From assembly GCF_015476235.1 (NCBI RefSeq), contig NZ_CP064338.1:2852001-2916000 (forward strand): a stretch of DNA of 64,000 nt, read 5' to 3'. Below the pieces are notes generated by a model. That model was not told the DNA's origin. It worked only from the letters and a program-made list of their open reading frames with translations, and searched no databases. A program made the translations under genes and the position numbers. Each line of letters begins with the position of its first letter. Position 1 is the first letter of the stretch. This DNA is from Caldimonas thermodepolymerans (GTDB lineage: Bacteria > Pseudomonadota > Gammaproteobacteria > Burkholderiales > Burkholderiaceae_C). Shown piece by piece: positions 45,483 to 53,870 of the stretch.

Positions 45483-45509
45483 ATTTCGGCCGGCTGCCGG
45501 GGAACTTTA
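45483..45509 (-). promoter_or_regulatory. Sigma-28-like promoter for the first flagellin gene
   Basis: On the minus strand TAAAGTTC (45502-45509), an 11-nt spacer and GCCGAAAT (45483-45490) match TAAAGTTT-N11-GCCGATAA at 7 of 8 and 6 of 8. It gives a 5' leader of about 145 nt to the ATG at 45330. Confidence 0.85.
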
Positions 45510-45611
45510 GGGACATCGCGACGTTTTTCGATCGATCGACCCGTTGACAGGCCGGCGGCAACGTCGCGAGCCCTTCGGGCCGTTGCACCCAACTGGCCGG
45601 ATTCAGGCGCT

Positions 45612-45619
45612 TTATCGGC
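45612..45619 (-). promoter_or_regulatory. Second possible sigma-28 -10 upstream of the flagellin
   Basis: A perfect GCCGATAA -10 on the minus strand, but the -35 region (AAAAGTCG around 45632-45639) is poor. It would give a ~280-nt leader for the flagellin or an antisense start near the glycosyltransferase gene. Weak. Confidence 0.3.
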
Positions 45620-45687
45620 CGTTTGGCGGCGCGACTTTTGCCTACAGTGCCCTGCATTGCAGCCATTCCACCCGGAACCTCACCGAC

Positions 45688-47625
45688 ATGCGCAATACCG
45701 CACACCTGCCTTCGTCGGCCCCCCGCAAGGGCCTCGCCCCGTACCAGCACCGCGGACACGAGTTCCTGCGGCAGAAGCAGTGGAGCCAGGCCGAACGGGA
45801 ACTGGCGAACGCGGTCCGCTACGGCAGCCGGGAAGCGCTCGACTGGATCGGCCTGTCGATCGCACGCTGGAAGCTCGACGACCTGGACGGCAGCGTGGCT
45901 GCCGGTCGCAAGGCGCTGGAGCTGCAGCCGGGCAACACGACCGCCTGCATGGTGCTGACCCAGGCGCTGATCGCCCAGCAGCGCTTCGCCGAGGCCGCAC
46001 AAGTGTTCGAGGCCCTGCCCGCCGGGGCACCCCGTGACCACGACTTCCACCTCAACTACGGCATCTGCCTGCTACGCACGCAGCGCCCGCAGGAAGCCAT
46101 CGGCGAGTTCCTGCAGGCGCTGCAGTACCGCATGGACGCCGCGCCCACCCACACCCAGCTCGGCCTGGCGTTCCGTGAACTCAAGCTGTATGAAGAAGCG
46201 GTGGAATGCTTCCGCACCGCCGCCGCCCTCGATCCCCACCACGTGGCCGCACGCGCCTTCGTCGCGCACCTGGACCAGTTCGCCTGCCGCTGGACCAGCT
46301 TCACGGCCAACCGGGAGGAATACCTGCGCGCGCTGCACGAAGCCGCCCGTCGCTGCACCGGCCAAGGCGCGGAGAGCACCCCGTTCGCGCTGGTGGCGAT
46401 GCCCCACACCCGCGAGGACTTCCTGGTGGCGGCTCGCCTCGAGTCCCGCCGCCTGGCACGGGGCGTCAAGCCGCTGCCCGCGCGTCCCCTCACCGCGGCG
46501 GATGCGCGCCGGCGGCTGCGTATCGGCTACCTGTCATGCGACTTCCACCAGCACGCGACCGCGCTGCTGATCACCGAGATGTTCGAACGCCACGACCGCG
46601 ATCGCTTCGAGGTGTTCCTCTACTCCCACGGCGTCGACGATGGCTCTCCCGTGCGCGAGCGGCTGCGCCGCGCGGCCGAACACTTCGTCGACGTGGCCCC
46701 ACTGTCACCGGCGGCGATTGCACGACGCGTCCACGACGACGGCATCGACATCCTCGTCGACCTCAAGGGCCACACCACCGACAACCGCTTCACGACGCTG
46801 GCCTACCGGCCCACGCCGGTGCAGGCCTCGTTCCTCGGTTTCCCCGGCACGACGGGTGCCGATTATGTCGACTACTTCATCGGCGACCGCCACGTCACGC
46901 CGCTGGCGCATGCGGACGGCTACAGCGAGAAGATCGCGCAGATGCCGCACTGCTACCAGCCGAACGACCGCCAGCGCCCCAAGCCGGTGCCGAGCACGCG
47001 CGCCCAGTGGGGCCTGCCGGAACAGGCGTTCCTGTTTGCCTGCTTCAACCAATCGTACAAGATCATCCCCGAGACCTTCGAGGCCTGGATGGACATCCTG
47101 CGCGACGTGCCCGGCAGCTGCCTGTGGCTGCTCGATGGCGGCCCGCAGGCCTGTACCAACCTGCGGGCGCAGGCCGAAGCGCGCGGCGTCGATCCGCAAA
47201 GGCTGATCTTCGGGGCGCCGGTGACTCCGGCACACCACCTGTCGCGCCTGGTGCATGCCGACCTGATGCTGGACACCTGGCCCTGCAATGCCCACACCAC
47301 GGCCAGCGACGCGGTGTGGGCCGGCCTGCCGATCGTCACGCTGCCGGGCGAGACCTTCGCCTCGCGCGTGGCCGCAAGCCTGCTCTACACGCTGGACCTG
47401 CCCGAGCTGGTCTGCGCCGATGTCGAGGCCTACAAGCGGACCGCCGTGGCGCTGGCGCGCGACCCCGCCCGGCTGGCGCAGCTGCGCAGCCGCCTGGCGC
47501 ACGGGCGTGACCACGGCCCGCTGTTCGACAGCACGCGCTTTGCCCGCGACATCGAGGCGCTTTACGCGCGGATGTGGGAACGCAGGCTCGCGGGCCTGTC
47601 CCCGGACCACCTGCCGGCCGCATGA
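45688..47625 (+). CDS. GT41 / OGT-type protein O-glycosyltransferase with TPR repeats
   Basis: 645 aa. TPR-like helical repeats (about 15-215, for example SQAERELANAVRYGSREALD and EAIGEFLQALQYRMD) precede a GT41 (O-GlcNAc transferase/SPINDLY) catalytic region (about 270-640): LRIGYLSCDFHQHATALLI, GTTGADYVDYFIGDRHVTP, and FNQSYKIIPETFEAWMDIL, where the Lys corresponds to the UDP-sugar contact in human OGT. Start ATG 45688 precedes MRNTAHL. Lying divergent from a flagellin gene, it is a good candidate for flagellin glycosylation, but the acceptor and sugar donor are inference. A plus-strand terminator lies about 260 nt after the stop. Confidence 0.88.
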   Translation: MRNTAHLPSSAPRKGLAPYQHRGHEFLRQKQWSQAERELANAVRYGSREALDWIGLSIARWKLDDLDGSVAAGRKALELQPGNTTACMVLTQALIAQQRFAEAAQVFEALPAGAPRDHDFHLNYGICLLRTQRPQEAIGEFLQALQYRMDAAPTHTQLGLAFRELKLYEEAVECFRTAAALDPHHVAARAFVAHLDQFACRWTSFTANREEYLRALHEAARRCTGQGAESTPFALVAMPHTREDFLVAARLESRRLARGVKPLPARPLTAADARRRLRIGYLSCDFHQHATALLITEMFERHDRDRFEVFLYSHGVDDGSPVRERLRRAAEHFVDVAPLSPAAIARRVHDDGIDILVDLKGHTTDNRFTTLAYRPTPVQASFLGFPGTTGADYVDYFIGDRHVTPLAHADGYSEKIAQMPHCYQPNDRQRPKPVPSTRAQWGLPEQAFLFACFNQSYKIIPETFEAWMDILRDVPGSCLWLLDGGPQACTNLRAQAEARGVDPQRLIFGAPVTPAHHLSRLVHADLMLDTWPCNAHTTASDAVWAGLPIVTLPGETFASRVAASLLYTLDLPELVCADVEAYKRTAVALARDPARLAQLRSRLAHGRDHGPLFDSTRFARDIEALYARMWERRLAGLSPDHLPAA

Positions 47626-47965
47626 AGCCGCGGCAAGCCGTGCGACACAGCTTGCCGGAGTTTTCCCTACATGGCCCGGGCAAGAGAGGGACACACGGCA
47701 CCGAAGCCGTCCGATACCGCCGGGGCGCTGCGCCGCCCAGAATGGGACACAGCAGTCATGACACGGCCGGACCACGCCCCAGGCTCAGGCGTACCGTTCC
47801 GGCCGGATGACGGACATCAAAGGGACGTTGTTGGGAAGCAAGGCAGTCTCCTCCTGAGGTGGCACGGTTCCCGTGCCGTTGGCGGGTCGCCCGTGTCCGG
47901 GCGGCCCGTTTTTCTTTGCCAGGAGGAAACGATGCGTGGCCCCGGTGCCGGCCGCGCCGCAGGCC
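47626..47965. other. 340-bp intergenic region with hairpins between the glycosyltransferase and fliE
   Basis: No convincing gene. A possible 16-codon ORF (47807-47857, MTDIKGTLLGSKAVSS) is followed by a 7-bp hairpin (GGCACGG/CCGTGCC, 47862-47877) and then a terminator hairpin with a T-run (47884-47913). This leader-like layout is on the plus strand, but the next plus-strand gene (fliF) is 550 nt away with fliE antisense between. I cannot match it to a known riboswitch or small RNA. Confidence 0.4.
47884..47913 (+). terminator. Rho-independent terminator downstream of the glycosyltransferase
   Basis: A 10-bp stem GGGTCGCCCG/CGGGCGGCCC (one G-T pair, TGTC loop, 47884-47907) is followed by TTTTT (47909-47913). 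It ends plus-strand transcripts from the glycosyltransferase or from the leader-like sequence before it. Confidence 0.8.
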
Positions 47966-48298
47966 TCAGACCTGCATGTTCATGATGTCGGAGTATGCCT
48001 GCACCAGGCGGTTGCGCACGTGCAGCGTGGCCTGGAAGCCGATCTGCGCCTTCTGCATCGCGATCATCGTCTCTTCCAGCGAGACGCTGGGGTTGTCCAG
48101 CTGCACCTCGCGCTGCAGCTCCGTGGCCTTGTGCTGCGCCTGGCTCACCGACTTGAGCGCCTGGGTCAGCGCCTGCGAGAACCCGACCTGGGTGCCGGAC
48201 GTCTCGACCCGAGCCGCCGGGCGCTGCTGCGCCGGCAGCACCACGCCGCTGCGGGCGAGCGCCTGCTCGAAGTTGAACGGTTTCAGCCTCACATCCAT
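47966..48298 (-). CDS. fliE: MS-ring / rod junction protein FliE
   Basis: 110 aa. Joins the MS ring to the proximal rod and is the first rod-type export substrate. The C-terminal half has the family pattern VGFSQALTQALKSVSQAQHK, NPSVSLEETMIAMQKAQIGF, HVRNRLVQAYSDIMNMQV. The ATG at 48298 has AGGAGG-type sequence upstream. It is inverted relative to fliF and transcribed away from it, instead of leading fliFGHIJK on one strand. Confidence 0.94.
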   Translation of the reverse strand: MDVRLKPFNFEQALARSGVVLPAQQRPAARVETSGTQVGFSQALTQALKSVSQAQHKATELQREVQLDNPSVSLEETMIAMQKAQIGFQATLHVRNRLVQAYSDIMNMQV

Positions 48299-48409
48299 GA
48301 CACATCCTCCGGCAGGACACACCTCCCCATGAGGTGAGCGGATCTTAGGGCCGGACCGGACCCGGCAATGCATCGAACTGGGACCGGTTTGCCGCCCTCT
48401 TCCAGCCAT

Positions 48410-48436
48410 CTGCGGCGCGCCCGATCCGAATAATCG
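48410..48436 (+). promoter_or_regulatory. Conserved promoter-like block upstream of fliF
   Basis: A 27-nt block ending in GAATAATCG matches the block upstream of fliL (54992-55018) at 22 of 27 positions. AATAAT (48429-48434) could be a -10 hexamer, 33 nt before the fliF ATG. No FlhDC-like or sigma-28 signature is evident, so the class is unknown. Confidence 0.5.
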
Positions 48437-48466
48437 ATCCCAGAAGAAGGACCGCTGGGACTCCCG

Positions 48467-50179
48467 ATGGACAACGCCGTTGCCTTGCAACCCCAACACC
48501 TGCCCGCTGCATCGGACGGCCCCGATGCCGTGCAGCCGGGCCTGCTCGGCCGCCTGAACGCGCTGCCCGCCTCGCGCAAGCTTTCGCTCGGCGCCGGCCT
48601 GGCCGCGCTGCTGGCCATCGTCGTCGCGATGCTGCTGTGGTCCGCGCGCCCTGAATACAAGGTCCTGTACGCCAACCTGTCGGACAAGGACGGCGGCGCG
48701 ATCATCGCGCAGCTGTCGCAGATGAACGTGCCGTACCGCCATGCCGACGGCGGCTCGGCCATCCTGGTGCCGGCCGACAAGGTGCACGACGTGCGCCTGA
48801 AGCTGGCCTCGGCCGGCCTGCCCAAGGGCTCGACCGTCGGCTTCGAGCTGATGGACAACGCCCGCTTCGGGATCACCCAGTTCCAGGAGCGGCTGACCTT
48901 CCAGCGCGGCCTGGAAGGCGAGCTGACGCGCTCGATCAGCGCGCTGTCGGCGGTGCAGAGCGCCCGCGTGCACCTGGCGCTGCCGAACCAGAACGGCTTC
49001 TTCCGCGAGCAGCAGAAACCCTCCGCCTCGGTGCTGGTCACCCTCTACCCGGGGCGCACGCTCGACCGCGCGCAGATCGCCGGCATCGTGCACCTGGTTT
49101 CTTCCAGCGTGCCGGACCTCTCGCCCAAGGCCGTCAGCATCGTCGACCAGACCGGCGCGCTGCTGACCGAGAACCCCGAGGCCCGCCACGGCCTGGGCCT
49201 GGATGCGCAGCAGCTGCAGTACGTCGCGCAGATCGAGGCGTCCTACACCCGGCGCATCATCGACCTGCTCGAGCCGGTGCTCGGCCGCGACAACCTGCGC
49301 GCGCAGGTCACCGCCGAGGTGGACTTCTCGCAGAGCGAATCGACCTCCGAGCAGTTCCGCCCCAACCAGGGCGGCGAGCCGGCCGCGGTGCGCAGCCAGC
49401 AGACCCTGGAATCGACCCAGCCCAACGGCACCACCGCCACCGGCATCCCGGGTGCGGTGAGCAACCAGCCGCCGGTGCCCGCCTCCGCCCCGATCAACGG
49501 CCCGGCGCAGGCCCTGCAGCCGGCCGGGGGCAGCGCGGCCGCCACGGTCAACGTGCGCCGCGAGGCGGTCACCAACTACGAGGTCGACAAGACGGTGCGC
49601 GTGACGCGCAACGCCAGCGGCACGATCAAGCGCGTCAACGCGGCCGTGGTCGTCAACCACCGCACCACCACCGGCCCGAACGGCAAGACCGTCACCGCCC
49701 CGCCGTCGCAGGAGGAACTGGACAAGCTCACCGCGCTGGTGCAGGAGACCATCGGCTACAACCCGGAGCGCGGCGACTCGGTCAAGGTGATCGCCGCCCC
49801 GTTCCACCCCGAGCGCAACGACGAGCCGAGCGACCTGCCGCTGTGGCAGCAGCCCCAGGCGCTGGACCTGCTGCGCGTGGCGGCCATGCCGGCGGCACTG
49901 GCCCTGCTGGCGCTGCTGATCATCTTCGGCGTCGTGCGCCCGGCCCTGAAGGCCGCCGCGCCGCAGCCCGAGCCCGTGCCCGCGCTGGACGCCAAGGTCG
50001 ACGACCCCGAGGTGCTGCCGCCGCTGCCCGACCAGGCCGGCGGCACCAGCAGCGTGCCGATGCTGGCCGCCCCGGTGGCCAGCGACAAGCTGGAAGCCGC
50101 GCGCATGCTCGCGCGCGAGAACCCAGGCGCGGTCGCGAACATCGTGCGCACCTGGGTCAACAAGGACGCCGCGGCCTGA
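48467..50179 (+). CDS. fliF: Flagellar MS-ring protein FliF
   Basis: 570 aa. Forms the membrane ring on which the flagellum is built. Two membrane helices, one near 43-60 (AGLAALLAIVVAMLLW) and one near 460-480 (AAMPAALALLALLIIFGVV), flank the periplasmic ring-building domains (VLYANLSDKDGGAIIAQLSQ; GSTVGFELMDNARFGITQFQ; SARVHLALPNQNGF). The C-terminal cytosolic tail binds FliG. The ATG at 48467 follows a shared promoter-like block. First gene of fliFGHIJK. Confidence 0.96.
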   Translation: MDNAVALQPQHLPAASDGPDAVQPGLLGRLNALPASRKLSLGAGLAALLAIVVAMLLWSARPEYKVLYANLSDKDGGAIIAQLSQMNVPYRHADGGSAILVPADKVHDVRLKLASAGLPKGSTVGFELMDNARFGITQFQERLTFQRGLEGELTRSISALSAVQSARVHLALPNQNGFFREQQKPSASVLVTLYPGRTLDRAQIAGIVHLVSSSVPDLSPKAVSIVDQTGALLTENPEARHGLGLDAQQLQYVAQIEASYTRRIIDLLEPVLGRDNLRAQVTAEVDFSQSESTSEQFRPNQGGEPAAVRSQQTLESTQPNGTTATGIPGAVSNQPPVPASAPINGPAQALQPAGGSAAATVNVRREAVTNYEVDKTVRVTRNASGTIKRVNAAVVVNHRTTTGPNGKTVTAPPSQEELDKLTALVQETIGYNPERGDSVKVIAAPFHPERNDEPSDLPLWQQPQALDLLRVAAMPAALALLALLIIFGVVRPALKAAAPQPEPVPALDAKVDDPEVLPPLPDQAGGTSSVPMLAAPVASDKLEAARMLARENPGAVANIVRTWVNKDAAA

Positions 50180-50210
50180 GAACCCCAGATGAATCCTTCC
50201 CGGACCCGCC

Positions 50211-51206
50211 ATGGATGAACAAGGACTGCAGGACTCGGCCATCTTGCTGATGTCGCTCGGCGAAGAGGACGCGGCCGAGGTGTTCAAGCACCTCTCGCCC
50301 AAGGAGGTGCAGCGCCTGGGCGAGACGATGGCCAGGATGAAGGTCATCCCGCGCGACCGCGTCGAGGCCGTGCTGGAGCGCTTCGCCGCCGACGCGTCCG
50401 AGCAGAGCATGCTGGTCAACGACAGCGACGAATACGTCAAGACCGTGCTGCGCCGCGCGCTCGGCGAGGACAAGGCCAACCTGCTGATCGACCGCATCCT
50501 GCAGGGCAGCGACGTCACCGGCATCGAGAGCCTGAAGTGGATGGACCCGACCTCGGTGGCCGAGCTGCTGCGCAACGAGCACCCGCAGATCGTCGCCGCC
50601 ATCCTGGTGCACCTGGACTTCGAGCAGAGCTCGCAGGTGCTCAAGTGCTTCACCGAGCGCCAGCGCAACGAGGTGATGATCCGCATCGCCACGCTGGACG
50701 GCATCCAGCCGGCCGCCCTCAAGGACCTCAACGAGGTGCTGTCGAAGGTGCTGGCCGGTGGCGACCGGCTGCGCAAGGCCTCGCTGGGCGGCGCCAAGAC
50801 CGCCGCCGAGATCATCAACATGATGGGGTCCTCGGTCGAGAGCTCGGTGCTGGACTACATCCGCCAGAGCGACCCGGAGCTGGCGCAGAAGATCATGGAC
50901 AACATGTTCACCTTCGACGACCTGTTGAAGATGGACGACCGCGGCTTCCAGCTGCTGCTGCGGGAAGTGCAGACCGAATCGCTGGTCATCGCGCTCAAGG
51001 GCGCCAGCCCCGAGCTGCGCGAGCGCGTGTTCGGCAACATGTCCACGCGTGCCGCCGAGGCGCTGCGCGAGGACCTGGAATCGCGCGGCCCGGTGCGCCT
51101 GTCCGAGGTGGAAGCCGAGCAGAAGGAACTGCTGAAGATCGTCCGCCGCCTGGCGGAAGAAGGCCAGATCGTCCTGGGCATGGGTGGCGATGACAGCTTC
51201 GTCTAA
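50211..51206 (+). CDS. fliG: Flagellar motor switch protein FliG
   Basis: 331 aa. Switch subunit that contacts MotA and sets rotation direction. N-terminal FliF-binding part (LQDSAILLMSLGEEDAAEVF), the middle EHPQ motif (LRNEHPQIVAAILVHLDFEQ), and the C-terminal charged helix region (FDDLLKMDDRGFQLLLREVQ; LRERVFGNMSTRAAEALRED) are conserved. It follows fliF by 31 nt and overlaps fliH by 17 nt. Confidence 0.96.
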   Translation: MDEQGLQDSAILLMSLGEEDAAEVFKHLSPKEVQRLGETMARMKVIPRDRVEAVLERFAADASEQSMLVNDSDEYVKTVLRRALGEDKANLLIDRILQGSDVTGIESLKWMDPTSVAELLRNEHPQIVAAILVHLDFEQSSQVLKCFTERQRNEVMIRIATLDGIQPAALKDLNEVLSKVLAGGDRLRKASLGGAKTAAEIINMMGSSVESSVLDYIRQSDPELAQKIMDNMFTFDDLLKMDDRGFQLLLREVQTESLVIALKGASPELRERVFGNMSTRAAEALREDLESRGPVRLSEVEAEQKELLKIVRRLAEEGQIVLGMGGDDSFV

Positions 51207-51936
51207 CAAGCCGGGCCAGCGCCCGCTCTACAGCCGCTTCATCCCGCGCGAGGAGCTGCACTCGTTTTCGGCCTGGAGCCTGGGTTCGCTGGCCGAAGGC
51301 GAAGGCGGCCCGGTGCCGCCCGAGCCGCCCGCCGCACCGGCCGCGGCGCCCGCGCCGGAACCCGAGCCTGAACCGGCCCTCAGCGAGGCCCACCAGGCCG
51401 CGCTGCACGAGGCCCGCCAGGCCGGCTACAAGGACGGCTACCGCGACGGCCTGGTCGCGCTGGAGAACTTCAAGCAAAGCTACGCGGCGCAGATCACCGC
51501 GCAGGTGGGCCAGATCGCGCAGGCCTTCCAGGCCCAGCTCGAGCTGCTGGAACAGCAGCTGGCCGGCGCGCTGGCCGCGGTGGCCTGCGACATCGCCCGC
51601 CAGGTGGTGCGCACCGAGCTGCAGACCCGCCCGGCACTGGTCGAGGCGGTGGCGCAGGAAGCCCTGTCCACGCTGCTGCACTCGGCGCGCCACGTGCAGG
51701 TGCGCGTGCACCCCGAGGACCATGCGCTGCTCGTCGAGCGCGGGCAGCTGGACCTCGAATCGCGCAACGCCCGGCTGGTCGCGGATGCGTCCGTCACGCG
51801 CGGCGGCTGCATCGTCGAGTCCGACATCGGCACGGTCGACGCCGCGATCGAGACCCGCTGGCGCCAGGCCCTGGCCGCGCTCGGCCAGTCCGGGGACTGG
51901 AGCGACGCCGCGCCCGACGCGGGAGACCCGGCATGA
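51190..51936 (+). CDS. fliH: Flagellar export ATPase regulator FliH
   Basis: 248 aa. Stator-like partner that binds and restrains FliI. A Pro/Glu-rich N-terminal part (about 40-65) leads into a coiled coil with the spaced Gly-containing helix [17 protein letters not shown], then a V-type ATPase peripheral-stalk-like domain. The C-terminus ends [15 protein letters not shown] use the ATG at 51190 (GTG 51184 is also in frame), overlapping fliG by 17 nt; it overlaps fliI by four bases. Confidence 0.93.
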   Translation: MTASSNKPGQRPLYSRFIPREELHSFSAWSLGSLAEGEGGPVPPEPPAAPAAAPAPEPEPEPALSEAHQAALHEARQAGYKDGYRDGLVALENFKQSYAAQITAQVGQIAQAFQAQLELLEQQLAGALAAVACDIARQVVRTELQTRPALVEAVAQEALSTLLHSARHVQVRVHPEDHALLVERGQLDLESRNARLVADASVTRGGCIVESDIGTVDAAIETRWRQALAALGQSGDWSDAAPDAGDPA

Positions 51937-53381
51937 ACGGCCAGCTGCGCTCGCCCGCCGACAAGCTGCGCGACTGGCAGCAGTACATGCGCGACCTGCG
52001 CGCCTTCGCCTCGGCACCGATGCCGCTGGAAATGCAGGGCACGCTGGTCAAGGTGGCCGGCCTGGTGCTCGAGGCCGCCGGCATCCGCGTGCCGGTCGGC
52101 TCGGTCTGCGAGGTGCGCATGGACGGTCAGCCCCCGGTGCAGGCCGAGGTGGTCGGCTTCGCCGGCGACCGCGCCTACCTGATGCCCACCGGCGAGGTGC
52201 ACGGCCTGGCCAGCGGGGCCCGCGTGGTGCCGCTGGCCAGCCCGATCACCCCGCCGCGGCTCGGCCAGCCCGCCCATCCCTGGCGGCGCAGCGAGGACCG
52301 CAGCCTGCACCTGCCGATGGGCGACGGGCTGCTCGGCCGCGTGGTCGACTCGCACGGCCGCCCGATGGACCGCAAGGGCCCGCTGGAGAACGTGCGCAAC
52401 GAGCCGCTGGTGCGCCGCCCGATCAACGCGATGGACCGCGACCCGGTGCGCGTGCCGCTGGACACCGGCGTGCGCGCGATCAATGCGATGCTCACCGTCG
52501 GCCGGGGCCAGCGCATCGGCCTGTTCGCCGGCTCCGGCGTCGGCAAGTCGGTGCTGCTGGGCATGATGGCGCGCTACACCGCCGCCGACGTGATCGTGGT
52601 CGGCCTGATCGGCGAGCGCGGCCGCGAGGTCAAGGAGTTCATCGAGGACATCCTCGGCGAGGAGGGCCTGGCGCGCTCGGTGGTGATCGCCGCCCCGGCG
52701 GACGCCCCGCCGCTGACGCGCATGCAGGGCGCGAGCTACGCCACTGCCGTGGCCGAGCATTTCCGCGACCGCGGCGCGCACGTGCTGCTGCTGATGGATT
52801 CGCTGACCCGCTACGCGATGGCGCAGCGCGAGATCGCGCTGGCCATCGGCGAGCCACCGGCCACCAAGGGCTACCCGCCCTCGTGCTTCGCCAAGCTGCC
52901 GCAGCTGGTCGAGCGCAGCGGCAACGGCCTCAACGGCGTGGGCTCGATCACCGCGTTCTACACCGTGCTGTCCGAAGGCGACGACCAGCAGGACCCGATC
53001 GCCGACGCCGCGCGGGCCATCCTGGACGGCCACATCGTGCTGACCCGCGAGCTGGCCGAGTCCGGCCACTACCCCGCGATCGACGTCGAGAAGTCCGCCT
53101 CGCGCGTGATGCACAACGTCGCCTCGCCGCAGCACCTCGAGGCCGCGCGGCGCTTCCGCCAGATGTACGCCCGCTACAACCGCAGCCGCGACCTGCTGCA
53201 GATCGGCGCCTACGCGCCCGGGCAGGACCCGGAGCTGGACGCCGCGGTGCGCGCCTTTCCCGCCATGCGTGCCCTGCTGCAGCAGGACATGCACGAACGC
53301 GCCACGCTGGAAGACAGCGTCGCGCAGATGCAGGCCACGGTCTTCGCCACCCACGGCGACCCGGCCGCGGCCGCCCGTTGA
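51933..53381 (+). CDS. fliI: Flagellum-specific export ATPase FliI
   Basis: 482 aa. ATPase that energises type III export. Walker A GSGVGKS at about 200-206 ([15 protein letters not shown]), Walker B region ([20 protein letters not shown]), and the type III signature [20 protein letters not shown] are intact. The start overlaps the fliH stop (ATGA). FliJ follows 20 nt after the stop and completes the ATPase complex. Confidence 0.96.
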   Translation: MNGQLRSPADKLRDWQQYMRDLRAFASAPMPLEMQGTLVKVAGLVLEAAGIRVPVGSVCEVRMDGQPPVQAEVVGFAGDRAYLMPTGEVHGLASGARVVPLASPITPPRLGQPAHPWRRSEDRSLHLPMGDGLLGRVVDSHGRPMDRKGPLENVRNEPLVRRPINAMDRDPVRVPLDTGVRAINAMLTVGRGQRIGLFAGSGVGKSVLLGMMARYTAADVIVVGLIGERGREVKEFIEDILGEEGLARSVVIAAPADAPPLTRMQGASYATAVAEHFRDRGAHVLLLMDSLTRYAMAQREIALAIGEPPATKGYPPSCFAKLPQLVERSGNGLNGVGSITAFYTVLSEGDDQQDPIADAARAILDGHIVLTRELAESGHYPAIDVEKSASRVMHNVASPQHLEAARRFRQMYARYNRSRDLLQIGAYAPGQDPELDAAVRAFPAMRALLQQDMHERATLEDSVAQMQATVFATHGDPAAAAR

Positions 53382-53401
53382 CCCCCGACCGAGAACCGCC
53401 C

Positions 53402-53860
53402 ATGAGTCGCCTGCATGCCCTGAAGGTTGCCCTCGAACACGCCGAGCAGGAACGCGACGCGGCCCTGCGCGCGATGCAGCGTGCCGCCGCCCAGCTGGAA
53501 GCCGCCGAACGGCAGGCCGCGCAGCTCGAGGACTACCGCACCGACTACCAGAAGCGCTGGAGCCAGCAGTTCCAGCGCGAAGGCACGGTCGACATCCTGC
53601 AGTGCTACCAGAACTTCATGTCGCGCCTGAACGCCGCGATCGAGCAGCAGCAGCGGGTCGTCGCGCAGGCGCGCGCCGGCCGGCAACGCTGCCAGGCCGT
53701 GCTGGTCGAGCGCGAGACGCGCGCCGCCTCCATCCGCAAGCTGATCGAGCGCCGCGAGGCCGAGGAAGCGCTGGCGCAACGGCGCCGCGAGCAGAAGGCC
53801 ACCGACGAGCAGGCCTCGCGCCTGGCATGGGCCGCGCGCGTCCATGTGCTGACCGCCTGA
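53402..53860 (+). CDS. fliJ: Flagellar export protein FliJ
   Basis: 152 aa coiled-coil protein. General chaperone and central stalk of the export ATPase, contacting FlhA. Helices with heptad-like content run along the whole length (LKVALEHAEQERDAALRAMQ, RRREQKATDEQASRLAWAAR). The ATG at 53402 follows fliI by 20 nt and precedes fliK by 10 nt. The upstream open frame is a shadow of fliI. Confidence 0.92.
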   Translation: MSRLHALKVALEHAEQERDAALRAMQRAAAQLEAAERQAAQLEDYRTDYQKRWSQQFQREGTVDILQCYQNFMSRLNAAIEQQQRVVAQARAGRQRCQAVLVERETRAASIRKLIERREAEEALAQRRREQKATDEQASRLAWAARVHVLTA

Positions 53861-53870
53861 ACGGGACGCC

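Larger units (their letters stand above)
45331..45687. other. 357-bp intergenic region between flagellin and glycosyltransferase
   Basis: The region holds a strong minus-strand sigma-28-like promoter (45483-45509), a second possible minus-strand -10 (45612-45619) and a perfect plus-strand -35-like TTGACA (45544-45549) without a good -10. No coding sequence is convincing; an in-frame extension of the glycosyltransferase to 45544 lacks a ribosome site. Confidence 0.6.

Noticed and set aside
47850-47915. Riboswitch or T-box at the hairpin region
   Set aside because: The sequence TGGCACGG only partly resembles a T-box element, and c-di-GMP, guanidine and other riboswitch signatures I know do not fit.
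48320-48336. CACCTC/GAGGTG inverted repeat upstream of fliE
   Set aside because: Six base pairs with a five-nt loop in GC-rich DNA is expected by chance and has no T-run.
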